A stretch of 64,000 nt of DNA from Mucilaginibacter aurantiaciroseus (GCF_024055595.1 NZ_JAMXOF010000002.1:496001-560000); one strand, 5' to 3'. Shown: positions 20,608 to 29,800, counted from the first letter of the stretch. The notes: generated from the letters alone by a model not told the origin. Program-made: numbers and translations.

Positions 20608-21543
20608 ATGCATAAATACGATAAAATATATATTGCCGGGCACCGGGGGATGGTGGGTTCTGCCATTATGCGGAAACTGCAGGCCGAGGGGTTTACAAAC
20701 TTTGTAACCCGTACCTCAGCCGAACTCGACCTGCGCGACCAGCCTGCTGTAGCCGCTTTTTTTGAACAGGAAAAACCCGATTACGTTTTTTTGGCGGCAG
20801 CCAAAGTAGGGGGCATTGTTGCCAATAATACCTACCGTGCGGAGTTTTTATATGATAACCTGCAGATCCAAAATAACATCATTAATTCGGCCCATCTAAA
20901 TAACGTCACAAAACTGATGTTTTTGGGCTCGAGCTGTATCTATCCAAAACTGGCGCCACAACCCCTGCATGAAGATGCATTGTTAACGGGTTTGCTTGAA
21001 CCAACCAACGAGCCATACGCGATTGCCAAAATAGCCGGTATTAAAATGTGCGATGCCTACCGCGCGCAATACGGTAGTAACTTTATATCGGTTATGCCAA
21101 CCAATTTATATGGGTATAACGATAACTATCATCCGCAAAATTCGCACGTGTTGCCGGCATTGATCCGCAGGTTTCATGAAGCTAAAGAGGCTGGCACGCC
21201 CGAGGTTGTTATTTGGGGAAGCGGCTCGCCGTTACGCGAGTTTTTATTTGCAGATGACCTGGCCGGGGCATGTTACCACCTGATGCAAAACTTTGACGAA
21301 GCCGGTTTCATCAACATCGGCAGCGGTAAAGAGATAACCATAAAAGACCTTGCCCTGCTTATCAAAAAAATAGTTGGCTACCAAGGTGAGTTAACCTTTG
21401 ATAGCAGTAAGCCCGATGGCACGCCACGCAAACTAATGGATGTATCAAAACTGGCGGAAAAAGGCTGGACTTATAAGACAGAGTTAGAAGAAGGTATCAA
21501 ACTTGCATACCAGGATTTTTTGGTGAAACATGTAGAGCGCTAA
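20608..21543 (+). CDS. fcl: GDP-L-fucose synthase
   Basis: Two-step epimerase/reductase turning GDP-4-keto-6-deoxy-mannose into GDP-L-fucose. 311-aa extended SDR with GHRGMVGSA nucleotide motif, the SSCIYP serine, and the YAIAK catalytic pair. The partner dehydratase Gmd is not in this window. The frame is open to an earlier ATG (20584), but that lies in the repeat arm; ATG 20608 gives the family N-terminus. First of three nucleotide-sugar genes. Confidence 0.93.
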   Translation: MHKYDKIYIAGHRGMVGSAIMRKLQAEGFTNFVTRTSAELDLRDQPAVAAFFEQEKPDYVFLAAAKVGGIVANNTYRAEFLYDNLQIQNNIINSAHLNNVTKLMFLGSSCIYPKLAPQPLHEDALLTGLLEPTNEPYAIAKIAGIKMCDAYRAQYGSNFISVMPTNLYGYNDNYHPQNSHVLPALIRRFHEAKEAGTPEVVIWGSGSPLREFLFADDLAGACYHLMQNFDEAGFINIGSGKEITIKDLALLIKKIVGYQGELTFDSSKPDGTPRKLMDVSKLAEKGWTYKTELEEGIKLAYQDFLVKHVER

Positions 21544-21575
21544 TAGGTTAATTACATCAAACCTCACAACACATT

Positions 21576-22439
21576 ATGAGTAAAACAATCGTTTTTGGTG
21601 CTTCCGGACAGTTGGGGCAATGTTTTAAAAAGCTTGTCATAGAAAAAGGTTTAGATTTTTTCATTTTCCCCGAAGAAGGCGAAGCCAATATATTGGATGT
21701 TGAAGGCTTGGAGAAGCTGTTTGCAGCACATCAACCCGATTACGCCATAAATTGCGCTGCATACACTGCTGTAGATAAAGCCGAAGACGATGCCGAAACC
21801 GCCGCTAAAGTAAATGTAACTGGGGTAGAAAACCTGGCAAGATTATGCAGCAAATACGATGTTACGCTTATTCATACCTCTACCGATTTTGTATTTAAAG
21901 GCGATAGATCGTCCCCGTTAAAAGAAAACAGCGAAGCAAAGCCTGTTAGCGTTTACGGCCAAACTAAACTGGATGGCGAGCGTGTTATTCCGCATTTGCT
22001 TGATAAGTATTTCACCATACGTACGGGTTGGTTATATTCTGAATTTGCCAACAACTTTGTAAAAACCATGCTTAAGCTTGGCGCCGAACGAGAGGAACTT
22101 AAGGTAATTGCAGACCAGGCAGGAACACCTACGTACGCTATCGATCTGGCGGAGACTGTGATACATATTATTCAGTCGGACAGCACTGCTTACGGCATTT
22201 ACCATTACAGTAACGAAGGCATTGCCTCTTGGTACGATTTCGCGAAAGCGATCTTCGAACTATCGGGCAGCGATGTAAAAGTAATACCCGTGCCAACCAG
22301 CGAATACAAGACCCGCGCGGTAAGGCCGGCCTACTCGGTAATGGATAAAACGAAAGTGAAACAAACATTTGGCCTGCAAATTCCGTATTGGAGAGAAAGC
22401 CTTGCAATTTGCATCGGCAGGCTTAAACAACAAAATTAA
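21576..22439 (+). CDS. rmlD: dTDP-4-dehydrorhamnose reductase
   Basis: 287-aa SDR catalysing the last step of dTDP-L-rhamnose synthesis. The N-terminal GASGQLGQCF binds NADPH, NCAAYTAVDKAEDD is the family signature, and the catalytic YGQTK lies mid-protein. It sits 32 bases after fcl and about 105 before rmlA. rmlB and rmlC are absent from the window, so the pathway genes are split. Confidence 0.92.
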   Translation: MSKTIVFGASGQLGQCFKKLVIEKGLDFFIFPEEGEANILDVEGLEKLFAAHQPDYAINCAAYTAVDKAEDDAETAAKVNVTGVENLARLCSKYDVTLIHTSTDFVFKGDRSSPLKENSEAKPVSVYGQTKLDGERVIPHLLDKYFTIRTGWLYSEFANNFVKTMLKLGAEREELKVIADQAGTPTYAIDLAETVIHIIQSDSTAYGIYHYSNEGIASWYDFAKAIFELSGSDVKVIPVPTSEYKTRAVRPAYSVMDKTKVKQTFGLQIPYWRESLAICIGRLKQQN

Positions 22440-22544
22440 TTAGAGACTTTTAACAATCTTACGATACGTAAAGTTGATAGGAAATCACTAATTCAATAAC
22501 TCACTATGCCGATAACTATCGGGACAAAATATCACTAATTAAAA

Positions 22545-23402
22545 ATGAAAGGTATCATATTAGCAGGCGGATCGGGCACAAGGCTTTACCCTATAACTAA
22601 GGCCATAAGTAAGCAGTTGATGCCTATTTATGATAAGCCGATGATTTACTACCCGCTCTCGGTTTTAATGCTGGCCGGTATAAACGAAATCCTGATCATC
22701 ACCACTGCCGAGGATAACCCTGGTTTTGTGCGCCTTTTAGGTACCGGGGAGGAGATTGGCTGCCGCTTCGAGTATGCCATACAGGAAACCCCGAACGGGC
22801 TTGCCCAGGCTTTTGTTATTGGCGAGCAATTTATTGGCGATGATAAGGTTGCGTTGGTTTTGGGCGATAATATTTTCTACGGATCAGGCTTTAGTAAGCT
22901 GATCCAAAGCTTTAATGATGTAAATGGCGCGGCTATATTTGCCTATCCGGTAGCGGATCCGGAGCGTTATGGGGTAGTAGAATTTGATAAAGACAACATC
23001 GCCATATCTATCGAAGAAAAACCGCTGAAACCAAAATCGAAATTTGCTGTTCCGGGATTGTATTTTTACGATAATAGTGTTGTAGAAATAGCTAAAAATA
23101 TTGACCCATCGCCACGTGGCGAGTACGAGATAACCGACGTAAACCGTGTTTACCTGGAGCAGGGCAACCTGCATGTAGGTGTAATGGATAGGGGCACAGC
23201 ATGGCTTGATACAGGTACATTCGACTCGTTAAGCGATGCCACCGAATTTGTGCGCGTGATTGAAAAACGCCAGGCTAAAAAGATAGGTTGTATCGAAGAA
23301 GTAGCCTACCTAATGGGTTACATAAATGCCGAACAATTACAGGTATTGGCCAACAAGTATATTAAAAGCGGATATGGCCAATATTTACAACAGCTGATCT
23401 GA
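22545..23402 (+). CDS. rmlA: glucose-1-phosphate thymidylyltransferase
   Basis: 285-aa nucleotidyltransferase making dTDP-glucose, the first step to dTDP-rhamnose. Hallmarks are [20 protein letters not shown] at the N-terminus, GDNIFYG, and the C-terminal [11 protein letters not shown] with metal/nucleotide contacts. The coding end overlaps a perfect hairpin: its stop codon lies in the loop. Confidence 0.95.
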   Translation: MKGIILAGGSGTRLYPITKAISKQLMPIYDKPMIYYPLSVLMLAGINEILIITTAEDNPGFVRLLGTGEEIGCRFEYAIQETPNGLAQAFVIGEQFIGDDKVALVLGDNIFYGSGFSKLIQSFNDVNGAAIFAYPVADPERYGVVEFDKDNIAISIEEKPLKPKSKFAVPGLYFYDNSVVEIAKNIDPSPRGEYEITDVNRVYLEQGNLHVGVMDRGTAWLDTGTFDSLSDATEFVRVIEKRQAKKIGCIEEVAYLMGYINAEQLQVLANKYIKSGYGQYLQQLI

Positions 23403-23426
23403 TATTTTTTAAATCAGCTGTTGTAA
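23385..23426 (+). terminator. hairpin overlapping the rmlA stop, between convergent genes
   Basis: A perfect 14-bp inverted repeat (23385-23398 and 23413-23426) with a T-rich 14-base loop that contains the rmlA TGA. It lies between rmlA and the convergent lipoprotein gene, so it may act as a terminator in both directions, although neither side has a long T-run. Confidence 0.55.
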
Positions 23427-23454
23427 TAATTTGTTGCGCTATAGCCTTGGGTGC

Positions 23455-24936
23455 TTAGCTTGTGAAAAGCGTAGCATCGCTTAAGGATTTATCGATCATG
23501 TTTTTGGTGATTTGACAAATTTTATCAGCATCATCGCCACCCATACCGGTAGGAGAACACCAATTCATTGTCGCAACATTTACCACGGTACCAGAACTAG
23601 CAGTTTTTTTAAATACAATAAAAGTTGCTAACCCATTTTTTTGAGGTCCGCCTGTAGCAAAATCGAACCCGAGAAGTTCAACTTTATTAAATTGAAGAAC
23701 TTTATTATCAATTACCGGTATTTCTGATGAGCCTGGCAGAATAGTCTTTACCACAGGGGCACCATCTACCTCGTATGACGGAAGCTTAATAATATCACCG
23801 TTTTTCAAATTTAAGCCTTCAAATAATGGTGAACTTGCGTTAGTAACTTTAAAACCGTTCCATCTATTTGGCAGTTGATTTGCATATCCCCCACCGTTCC
23901 AATCTGCACCGATACTTTGTGTTATAGGTAATTTTAAAATTTCGTCGGACCAGTGTATAGTTGAGTAAACAGAGTTTCCTATAGGGTCATAAGTCGCATC
24001 CTTTGTGCAAATCATTAATGTTTTGTTTTGTGCATACCTTACTTGCCACCACATCGTATTACCGGATAATACCAACATGTTTTTACCAGATGCAACAAAC
24101 TTATCTGCATTGATCCTCGCTTTTCGCGTCCAATATTCACTATGCCCTATAATTATTAATGTTTTTGAATTTGCAATTACATTGTAGTCTTCAAGATCGG
24201 TATCAACAATATAATTTATTGAGTACGACTGCATATTAGCCCATTTTGTAAAACCGGTAGTGTAATCAACCGGAAACTGAAAATATCTTTCAAATGATGC
24301 TACGGTTGATCTATCTGAAGGGGTAGGGCCGTAAAGAGACTTGCCGCCACAAATATTGTAGGCATTGTCTGTGTTCATAGGATAAACAACTGTCAAATCA
24401 GTGTTTTTAATTTTGCTTTTACAAATTATAGTAATTTTTTCATGAACATTATGACCAGTTAATATTTTGTAAACCCCGCTTTTTAAATTTACCGGTAAAG
24501 TAAAAGTTGTGGTTTCATTAAAAAATAAACCGCTTTTCCATGGCTTTATGTTATTAATACTTTGCCTTTCTATGGATGTTGAAAAGCTATATACTTGTTT
24601 CCCTGCAATATCAGTTAAAATAATAAGTTTACTTTCACTTTTAGGGCCAGTAAGGTACAGGATTACATCGTCGCCCGGATAATATGAAGTTTTATCACTA
24701 TATCCATAAGTCAGTAACGAAAAATATCCAGGAAGTATTGCTATAGCAGGGCCCAGCTCAGTTGCACCGTATAGCTCCAGATCATACACAGTAGGCGGTA
24801 TAACGGGTGGGATAGTTCCGTTTGTAGTTAGTATAGTAGTACTTGGTTTTAAATCAGATTTTTTGCAGCCAACAAGCACAAGAAAAACTGACAAAGAACC
24901 AAGAAAGGCTCTTCTGTTAATAGTAGGGGGTGTCAT
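23455..24936 (-). CDS. predicted lipoprotein with N,N-dimethylformamidase beta C-terminal-like domain
   Basis: 493 aa. The N-terminus has a twin-Arg-like NRRAFLG (Arg8-Arg9), a hydrophobic run and a lipobox ending at Cys24 (VLVGC), so export and lipidation are likely, possibly by Tat. Residues about 190-490 resemble the DMFA2_C family: YNICGGKSLYG, a DLEDYN block, GHSEYWTRKAR and LSGNTMWWQVR. That fold is glutaminase/amidotransferase-like, but dimethylformamidase activity should not be assumed. It stands alone between convergent rmlA and co-directional miaA. Confidence 0.75.
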   Translation of the reverse strand: MTPPTINRRAFLGSLSVFLVLVGCKKSDLKPSTTILTTNGTIPPVIPPTVYDLELYGATELGPAIAILPGYFSLLTYGYSDKTSYYPGDDVILYLTGPKSESKLIILTDIAGKQVYSFSTSIERQSINNIKPWKSGLFFNETTTFTLPVNLKSGVYKILTGHNVHEKITIICKSKIKNTDLTVVYPMNTDNAYNICGGKSLYGPTPSDRSTVASFERYFQFPVDYTTGFTKWANMQSYSINYIVDTDLEDYNVIANSKTLIIIGHSEYWTRKARINADKFVASGKNMLVLSGNTMWWQVRYAQNKTLMICTKDATYDPIGNSVYSTIHWSDEILKLPITQSIGADWNGGGYANQLPNRWNGFKVTNASSPLFEGLNLKNGDIIKLPSYEVDGAPVVKTILPGSSEIPVIDNKVLQFNKVELLGFDFATGGPQKNGLATFIVFKKTASSGTVVNVATMNWCSPTGMGGDDADKICQITKNMIDKSLSDATLFTS

Positions 24937-25033
24937 TAATTTATTATATTTATTACACTGCTAAGATATATAATAGTCAAGTCATTAGAAAGCAAGATTT
25001 CTTTAAACTATCAAAAATAAGTATCAAGTTAAT

Positions 25034-25936
25034 TCAATGTTCTAGCAATGTTAACATCATGTTAGGGATGGTCCAAATTATATCTTTATCTTTACGGAAC
25101 CAGGTTAGTTGCCTTTTGGCGAAGCGGCGGGTGTTTTGTTTGATCCTATCGATTGCCGTGTCCATATCGGTTTTGCCATCAAAAAAGTCAAATAGTTCTG
25201 AATAACCCACTGTATTTAGCGCATTATATTGGCGAAACCGCTTAAGAGCGGCTACTTCTTCTAACAAGCCATCTTTCACCATAAGATCCACGCGGCGGTT
25301 TATCCTTTCGTATAATTGTTCGCGGGGCATATCCAACCCAAACTTAATGATATTGAAAGGGCGTTTATGTAATTTAGCTGTACGAAATGATGATATTGGA
25401 TTGCCTGTAGCTTCAAACACCTCCAGCGCTCTTATAACCCGTTGTGGGTTGCTGATATCTACTTCGGCATAATATGCTGGGTCAGCTTTTTTTAATCGTT
25501 CCTGGAGGGCTGCAATGCCGTTTGTGGTAAGTTCGGTATTGAGGCGGTCGCGAATATCAGGTTCAGCGGTTGGCAATTCATCAAAGCCTTCTGTAATGGC
25601 ACGGATATATAAGCCTGAGCCGCCTGCCATAATAACGACATCATGCTTTTCGAAAAGCTCCGTTAATAATTTCATTCCCTCGCGCTCAAAATCGCCGACA
25701 GAGAATGGTTCAGTAATACTATGCGAATTAATAAAATAATGTGGGGCTGCTGCTAACTCTTCATCGGTAGGTTTAGCCGTGCCGATAGACATTTCCCGGA
25801 AAAATTGCCTGGAGTCAGCAGAAACAACAACTGTATTATAATGCTGCGCCAAACTAATAGCCGCCGCGGTTTTACCCGAGGCCGTAGGGCCGGCAATTAC
25901 AATAAGGGTTTTATTATTTAAAGGTTCATGGTTCAT
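25034..25936 (-). CDS. miaA: tRNA dimethylallyltransferase
   Basis: Adds the isopentenyl group to A37 of tRNAs reading UNN codons. The P-loop GPTASGKT and the following VSADSRQFFREMSIGTAKP block are diagnostic, and RALEVFEATGNP is present. About 300 aa from the ATG at 25936. In-frame ATGs at 25951 and 25963 would add 5-9 residues, and the N-terminal coding lies in a repeat arm, so the start is uncertain. Last gene of the tsaC-cca-ORF3-miaA series. Confidence 0.93.
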   Translation of the reverse strand: MNHEPLNNKTLIVIAGPTASGKTAAAISLAQHYNTVVVSADSRQFFREMSIGTAKPTDEELAAAPHYFINSHSITEPFSVGDFEREGMKLLTELFEKHDVVIMAGGSGLYIRAITEGFDELPTAEPDIRDRLNTELTTNGIAALQERLKKADPAYYAEVDISNPQRVIRALEVFEATGNPISSFRTAKLHKRPFNIIKFGLDMPREQLYERINRRVDLMVKDGLLEEVAALKRFRQYNALNTVGYSELFDFFDGKTDMDTAIDRIKQNTRRFAKRQLTWFRKDKDIIWTIPNMMLTLLEH

Positions 25937-25999
25937 GGTTGGTAAAATCATGATCGCTGTCATGTTTAATATTTTATTGTTTTACTATGAACCATGAAC
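25924..25999 (-). repeat. inverted repeat spanning the miaA start
   Basis: GTTCATGGTTCAT (25924-25936) and ATGAACCATGAAC (25987-25999) are a perfect 13-bp inverted repeat with a 50-base spacer. The left arm contains the preferred miaA start codon. The words resemble those of the repeat before fcl. Confidence 0.75.
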
Positions 26000-26016
26000 T
26001 ACAGGCCATCAACTTA

Positions 26017-26664
26017 TTAATAGTCGTCGCGGCCGGGTTTGTCCTCATCTTCAAATTCGGCATCGTCACCAAAGCCAAATTCGTCTTCTTCTTCCTCGTT
26101 GTCAACTTTCTTTTCAACATTATCTTCAACACCGTTATCGGTCACTTCAGAAAACTCGTCGGCATCATCATGGTTGTAGGCCATCTCGTTTAGGAAATCG
26201 AAATCGCCGTCAGGTGCCTCAACCGCTTCCACAGCAGGGTTAAATTCATTGCCAAATTGTCTTGGCGCCTCACCAACCGAACGTATAACAGCAGGGTAGG
26301 TAACACCAGGTGCGTCGTCAAGGATGATCTTCATCAACTCTACATGGAAATCAAATGGCCTGTCGAAATTGAAGGTATAATAGAATTTTTGATGCGGATC
26401 GTCAATAAAACTGCTCAGCTTTATTTTTTCCATCAAAGGGATCTTACGGTCGGTACGTTTTTGGTTTGGCATGTAGGTGATCTCTTCACCCTTCATCCAT
26501 TGGTCGTTACTGATGTAAAAAGAAGACGGAAAATCAGGGCTGTAACCGGTGCTCTGGTGTATTGCCTTATGAAGATCTTCGAATGTTTGGTTAGATTTTA
26601 CATCGATATCCCGGGAAACGTCGTCATAATCTTCAAAAGTAACCCTGAACCTGTATAGTGCCAT
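26017..26664 (-). CDS. pRiA4b ORF-3 family protein with acidic tail
   Basis: 215 aa. Residues 1-160 match the plasmid pRiA4b ORF-3 family (often labelled IS1096 passenger TnpR): MALYRFRVTFEDYDDVSRDIDV, FEDLHKAIHQS, and a FYTFNFDRPFDFHVEL beta-rich centre. Residues about 165-215 are a strongly acidic, low-complexity tail ending GRDDY. No transposase or inverted ends are nearby, so this is not a mobile element. It sits 35 bases after cca and about 80 before miaA, in the same direction, inside a tRNA-maturation cluster. Function unknown. Confidence 0.82.
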   Translation of the reverse strand: MALYRFRVTFEDYDDVSRDIDVKSNQTFEDLHKAIHQSTGYSPDFPSSFYISNDQWMKGEEITYMPNQKRTDRKIPLMEKIKLSSFIDDPHQKFYYTFNFDRPFDFHVELMKIILDDAPGVTYPAVIRSVGEAPRQFGNEFNPAVEAVEAPDGDFDFLNEMAYNHDDADEFSEVTDNGVEDNVEKKVDNEEEEDEFGFGDDAEFEDEDKPGRDDY

Positions 26665-26699
26665 TTTTAAGTAGTTTTTGTAAAAGTAGTAATGATAAA

Positions 26700-28112
26700 T
26701 TAATTTTTGTTTGCCACAACTTTCAAGCCAATTTCTTGCCCTTTTGCAATTGTAAAGTTTATTGCAGCTTCGCGCTCGTTTGGTATCTCACCTTCCAGTA
26801 TCGCTTCGCGGATCTTATTTTTAATGATCCCTACCTCGCGGCCCTCGCCAATACCAAAAAGCTGCATAATATCCAGCCCGGTCACCGGTGGCTGCCAGTT
26901 ACGGATGTTGTCGCGTTCTTCAACGGCTTTCAACTTTTGTTGTACCAGTTCAAAGTTGTTGCGGTACTTTTTAACCTTATATTCATTTTTGGTGGTGATG
27001 TCTGCTTTGCATAGCAGCATTAACGCTTCAATATCATCGCCGGCCTCAAATAGCAACCTGCGCACTGCAGAATCCGTTACAATAGATTGCGACAGTACAA
27101 TAGGTCGTAAGTGCAGTTGTACCAGCTTTTGTACCAACTTCATTTTTTCGTTAAGCGGCAGTTTCAACTGCGCGAATATCTTGGGAACCATGCGCGCGCC
27201 TTTATCCTCATGCCCATGGAACGTCCATCCGTGGCTTGGTTCAAAGCGTTTGGTAGGAGGTTTTGCAATATCATGCAATATAGCCGACCAGCGCAGCCAA
27301 AGGTCGTCGGTAGCTTCGCAGATGTTATCAAGCACCTGCAGGGTATGGTAAAAGTTGTCTTTATGTCCTTTCCCGTTTATGATCTCTACGCCGTAAAGCG
27401 CAACCATCTGCGGGAAAATGATATTCAGCATCCCGGTATCAAACAGGTAGTTAAAACCTATTGATGGTTTGGGCGACAGGATGATCTTGTTCAGTTCGTC
27501 GGTTATGCGTTCCTGCGACACGATCTTTATGCGGTGCAGGTTGCTTTTGATGGCGGATATAGCCTCGACGTCAATTTTAAAATCGAGCTGACTGGCAAAA
27601 CGGATCGCGCGCATCATCCGCAACGGGTCATCAGAAAAAGTTTCGACCGGATTTAGGGGCGTACGAATGAGTTTTGCCTCCAAATCAGCAATGCCTTCAA
27701 ATGGGTCTATTAATTCCCCAAATTGTGAACTATGAAGGGCGATTGCGAGTGCATTTATGGTGAAATCGCGACGCTTTTGATCGTCCTCCAAAGTGCCATT
27801 TTCAACAATAGGCTTACGCGAATCGGACCGGTAACTTTCCTTACGGGCACCTACAAATTCAACTTCAACATCCTGGTAGCGCAGCATGGCTGTACCAAAA
27901 TTCTTAAATACAGACACCTTAACATTTAGCTTTGCGGCAACAGCCTCGGCAAACGCTATCCCGTTCCCTAAAATTACAATATCAATGTCTTTAGAAGAGC
28001 GTTTAAGGAAAATATCGCGCACGTAACCCCCTATTGCATAGGCCTTTACGTTTTGTTCGGCAGCAAGTTTAGAAATAACAGAAAATACCGGATGTTGCAG
28101 GTGTTGTTTCAT
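26700..28112 (-). CDS. cca: CCA tRNA nucleotidyltransferase/polymerase with HD domain
   Basis: 470-aa class II nucleotidyltransferase that builds or repairs tRNA 3' CCA; the tRNAs here do not encode CCA, so the enzyme is needed. The N-terminal head has AIGGYVRD and the DIDIVILG metal-binding pair, then RRDFTINALA. An HD domain follows (ILHDIAKPPTKR). The frame is open to 28196, but that would overlap tsaC; ATG 28112 begins the family N-terminus. Same-strand with tsaC and miaA. Confidence 0.92.
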   Translation of the reverse strand: MKQHLQHPVFSVISKLAAEQNVKAYAIGGYVRDIFLKRSSKDIDIVILGNGIAFAEAVAAKLNVKVSVFKNFGTAMLRYQDVEVEFVGARKESYRSDSRKPIVENGTLEDDQKRRDFTINALAIALHSSQFGELIDPFEGIADLEAKLIRTPLNPVETFSDDPLRMMRAIRFASQLDFKIDVEAISAIKSNLHRIKIVSQERITDELNKIILSPKPSIGFNYLFDTGMLNIIFPQMVALYGVEIINGKGHKDNFYHTLQVLDNICEATDDLWLRWSAILHDIAKPPTKRFEPSHGWTFHGHEDKGARMVPKIFAQLKLPLNEKMKLVQKLVQLHLRPIVLSQSIVTDSAVRRLLFEAGDDIEALMLLCKADITTKNEYKVKKYRNNFELVQQKLKAVEERDNIRNWQPPVTGLDIMQLFGIGEGREVGIIKNKIREAILEGEIPNEREAAINFTIAKGQEIGLKVVANKN

Positions 28113-28167
28113 AAGGATGCTGCGAACAGGCTTGTATAACGCTGCAAATTTAGCGATTATATAAAAA

Positions 28168-28734
28168 TTAACGGCGAATAAATTCGAAACCGCCATTTGG
28201 ATTCAACCGCATAATGGTTGAAGGCTTCTTAATTTCAGTGCTATATTGTTCAATGTCAACCACATAATCAACACCATCAATAATATCCTGGTCTATTTTT
28301 CCAAAATATTCCGGTGATGGCTGACCACTTATATTGGCCGATGTGCTTACCAAAGGTTTGCGTAAACGCTGTATTAGTTGCTGGCAAAATGGGTGACTTG
28401 TCACTCTAACGCCAACACTACCATCCTCAGCGATCAAAGCCGAAGAGATGTTCTTGGCCCCCGGCATCACCAGTGTTAATGGGCTTTCGGCATATTCTAT
28501 CAGGTCGTAAGCAATATCGGGTACTTCGTTGATGTAGGTTTGCAGTTTATTGTCGATATCCAGCAGGATGATCATGCTTTTACTTTCTTCGCGTTGTTTA
28601 AGGGCGTAGATTTTTTTAACGGCTTCGGTATTGGTGGCATCGCAGCCAATACCCCATATGGTATCGGTAGGGTATAGGATAATGCCACCATCCTGCACAA
28701 TTTTTAGTGCCTTGTTTACTTCGTCTTTAAGCAT
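28168..28734 (-). CDS. tsaC: L-threonylcarbamoyladenylate synthase (TsaC/Sua5/YrdC family)
   Basis: 188-aa enzyme making threonylcarbamoyl-AMP, the first step of t6A37 in ANN-decoding tRNAs. Motifs are LYPTDTIWGIGCD, LKQREESKSM, PLTLVMPG, GVRVTSHPF and STSANISG. Its start overlaps the end of the GT9 gene by 8 bases, and cca follows after 55 bases. Confidence 0.92.
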   Translation of the reverse strand: MLKDEVNKALKIVQDGGIILYPTDTIWGIGCDATNTEAVKKIYALKQREESKSMIILLDIDNKLQTYINEVPDIAYDLIEYAESPLTLVMPGAKNISSALIAEDGSVGVRVTSHPFCQQLIQRLRKPLVSTSANISGQPSPEYFGKIDQDIIDGVDYVVDIEQYSTEIKKPSTIMRLNPNGGFEFIRR

Positions 28735-29713
28735 GATTGAGGTGCAAACTTAATGCTTTTATTATTTTTATTTCATCAAGCATTTCCATGCACCTTGGCA
28801 CACCGTATAATTCGCAGGTATTGCGCACACAGGGCTCACATTCCAGCTTGCCGTAACGAATAACTTGCAGGTTCTGTTTGTTGTAAGGCGCGGTGTTGGT
28901 TTCATCGCCGGCGCCAAACAATACTACAGTAGGCGCACCAACAGCATTTGCTAAATGTGCCGGACCCGAATCCGTTGTCAAAACAGCTTTGCTGTTGGCC
29001 ATGGTTTCGGCGAGGTCTTTTAAATTGGTTTTGCCGGCAATGTTTTGTAACCTGTCGGGATTATCAAGTCCAATTAATAAATCATCAATAAAGCCAGCCT
29101 CTTTTGGGGAGCCAACAAAAGCAAAGGTAATATCTTTAAAGGTATTGGTTAACGTGTTAATAATATCGCGTCCTTTTTTTAACGGCATCCTGCGCGATGA
29201 GGCTTCTGAGTTAAAGTTGATAATAACTGTATCTTTAGTATCAGTAAATTTGTCTAATTTTAAATTAACCTGCCTTTCAGAGATGGTTTTTCCTTCAAAT
29301 TGTTCTAACAAGTAAACGTACTCATCTACCCGGTGCAGGTTAGCAGGTTTATTAAAAGATCGCGTTAGCAAAAATAGGCCGCCTTCTTTATTAAAACCTA
29401 TGCGCCGCTTAGCGCCGCTGGCCCAGGCCAGTACAAAAGAGGATAGGGAATGCGGCAGGTTAAAAAAAATGTCGTACCGCTCTGCACGCAAGGTTTTACC
29501 AAAGCGATAAACACCGCCAAGGCCATTGTATTCATGTTTTGAGAAGAGATGGATCTTGTTTAAACCGAGGATAAGTGAGGCAATGCCGCCCAGTTCTTTT
29601 TTGATAATAACATCGATTGACCCATCGGGATAAAGCTGGCGCACTGCATTGATGAACGCTGTGCTCATAACCACATCCCCAAGCCAGTTGGGCAGGCGAA
29701 TCAGGATTTTCAT
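28727..29713 (-). CDS. glycosyltransferase family 9 (heptosyltransferase-like)
   Basis: 328 aa, ADP-heptose:LPS heptosyltransferase family. Starts MKILIRLPNWLGDVVMS, the WaaF/WaaC N-terminal motif, and carries the C-terminal TTDSGPAHLANAVGAPTVVLFG nucleotide-sugar site. Four Cys residues near the end (CEPCVRNTC) are typical of the subgroup. Likely adds sugar to the LPS inner core; acceptor and donor are not determined. Ends overlapping tsaC. Confidence 0.88.
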   Translation of the reverse strand: MKILIRLPNWLGDVVMSTAFINAVRQLYPDGSIDVIIKKELGGIASLILGLNKIHLFSKHEYNGLGGVYRFGKTLRAERYDIFFNLPHSLSSFVLAWASGAKRRIGFNKEGGLFLLTRSFNKPANLHRVDEYVYLLEQFEGKTISERQVNLKLDKFTDTKDTVIINFNSEASSRRMPLKKGRDIINTLTNTFKDITFAFVGSPKEAGFIDDLLIGLDNPDRLQNIAGKTNLKDLAETMANSKAVLTTDSGPAHLANAVGAPTVVLFGAGDETNTAPYNKQNLQVIRYGKLECEPCVRNTCELYGVPRCMEMLDEIKIIKALSLHLNHA

Positions 29714-29800
29714 GTATAGGCCCCATTAAAATCTCCGCCGGAAGGGGAAACTTTATTTAAAAGCCCTCCCTTCTCGGGAGGGTGGGGAGGGGCTTCTAAT
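29711..29800 (-). repeat. REP-like palindromic element (dapD/GT9 gap)
   Basis: A G/C-rich hairpin, CCCTCCC/GGGAGGG (29764-29770 and 29776-29782), is nested in outer AAGCCC/GGGCTT arms, preceded by TCTCCGCCGGAAGGGG. This layout resembles repeats dispersed through Bacteroidota genomes. It fills most of the 94-base gap and would be transcribed. Confidence 0.6.

Noticed and set aside
26017-26664. IS1096-type mobile element suggested by the family label
   Set aside because: No transposase or terminal inverted repeats nearby; it is an operon-embedded gene.
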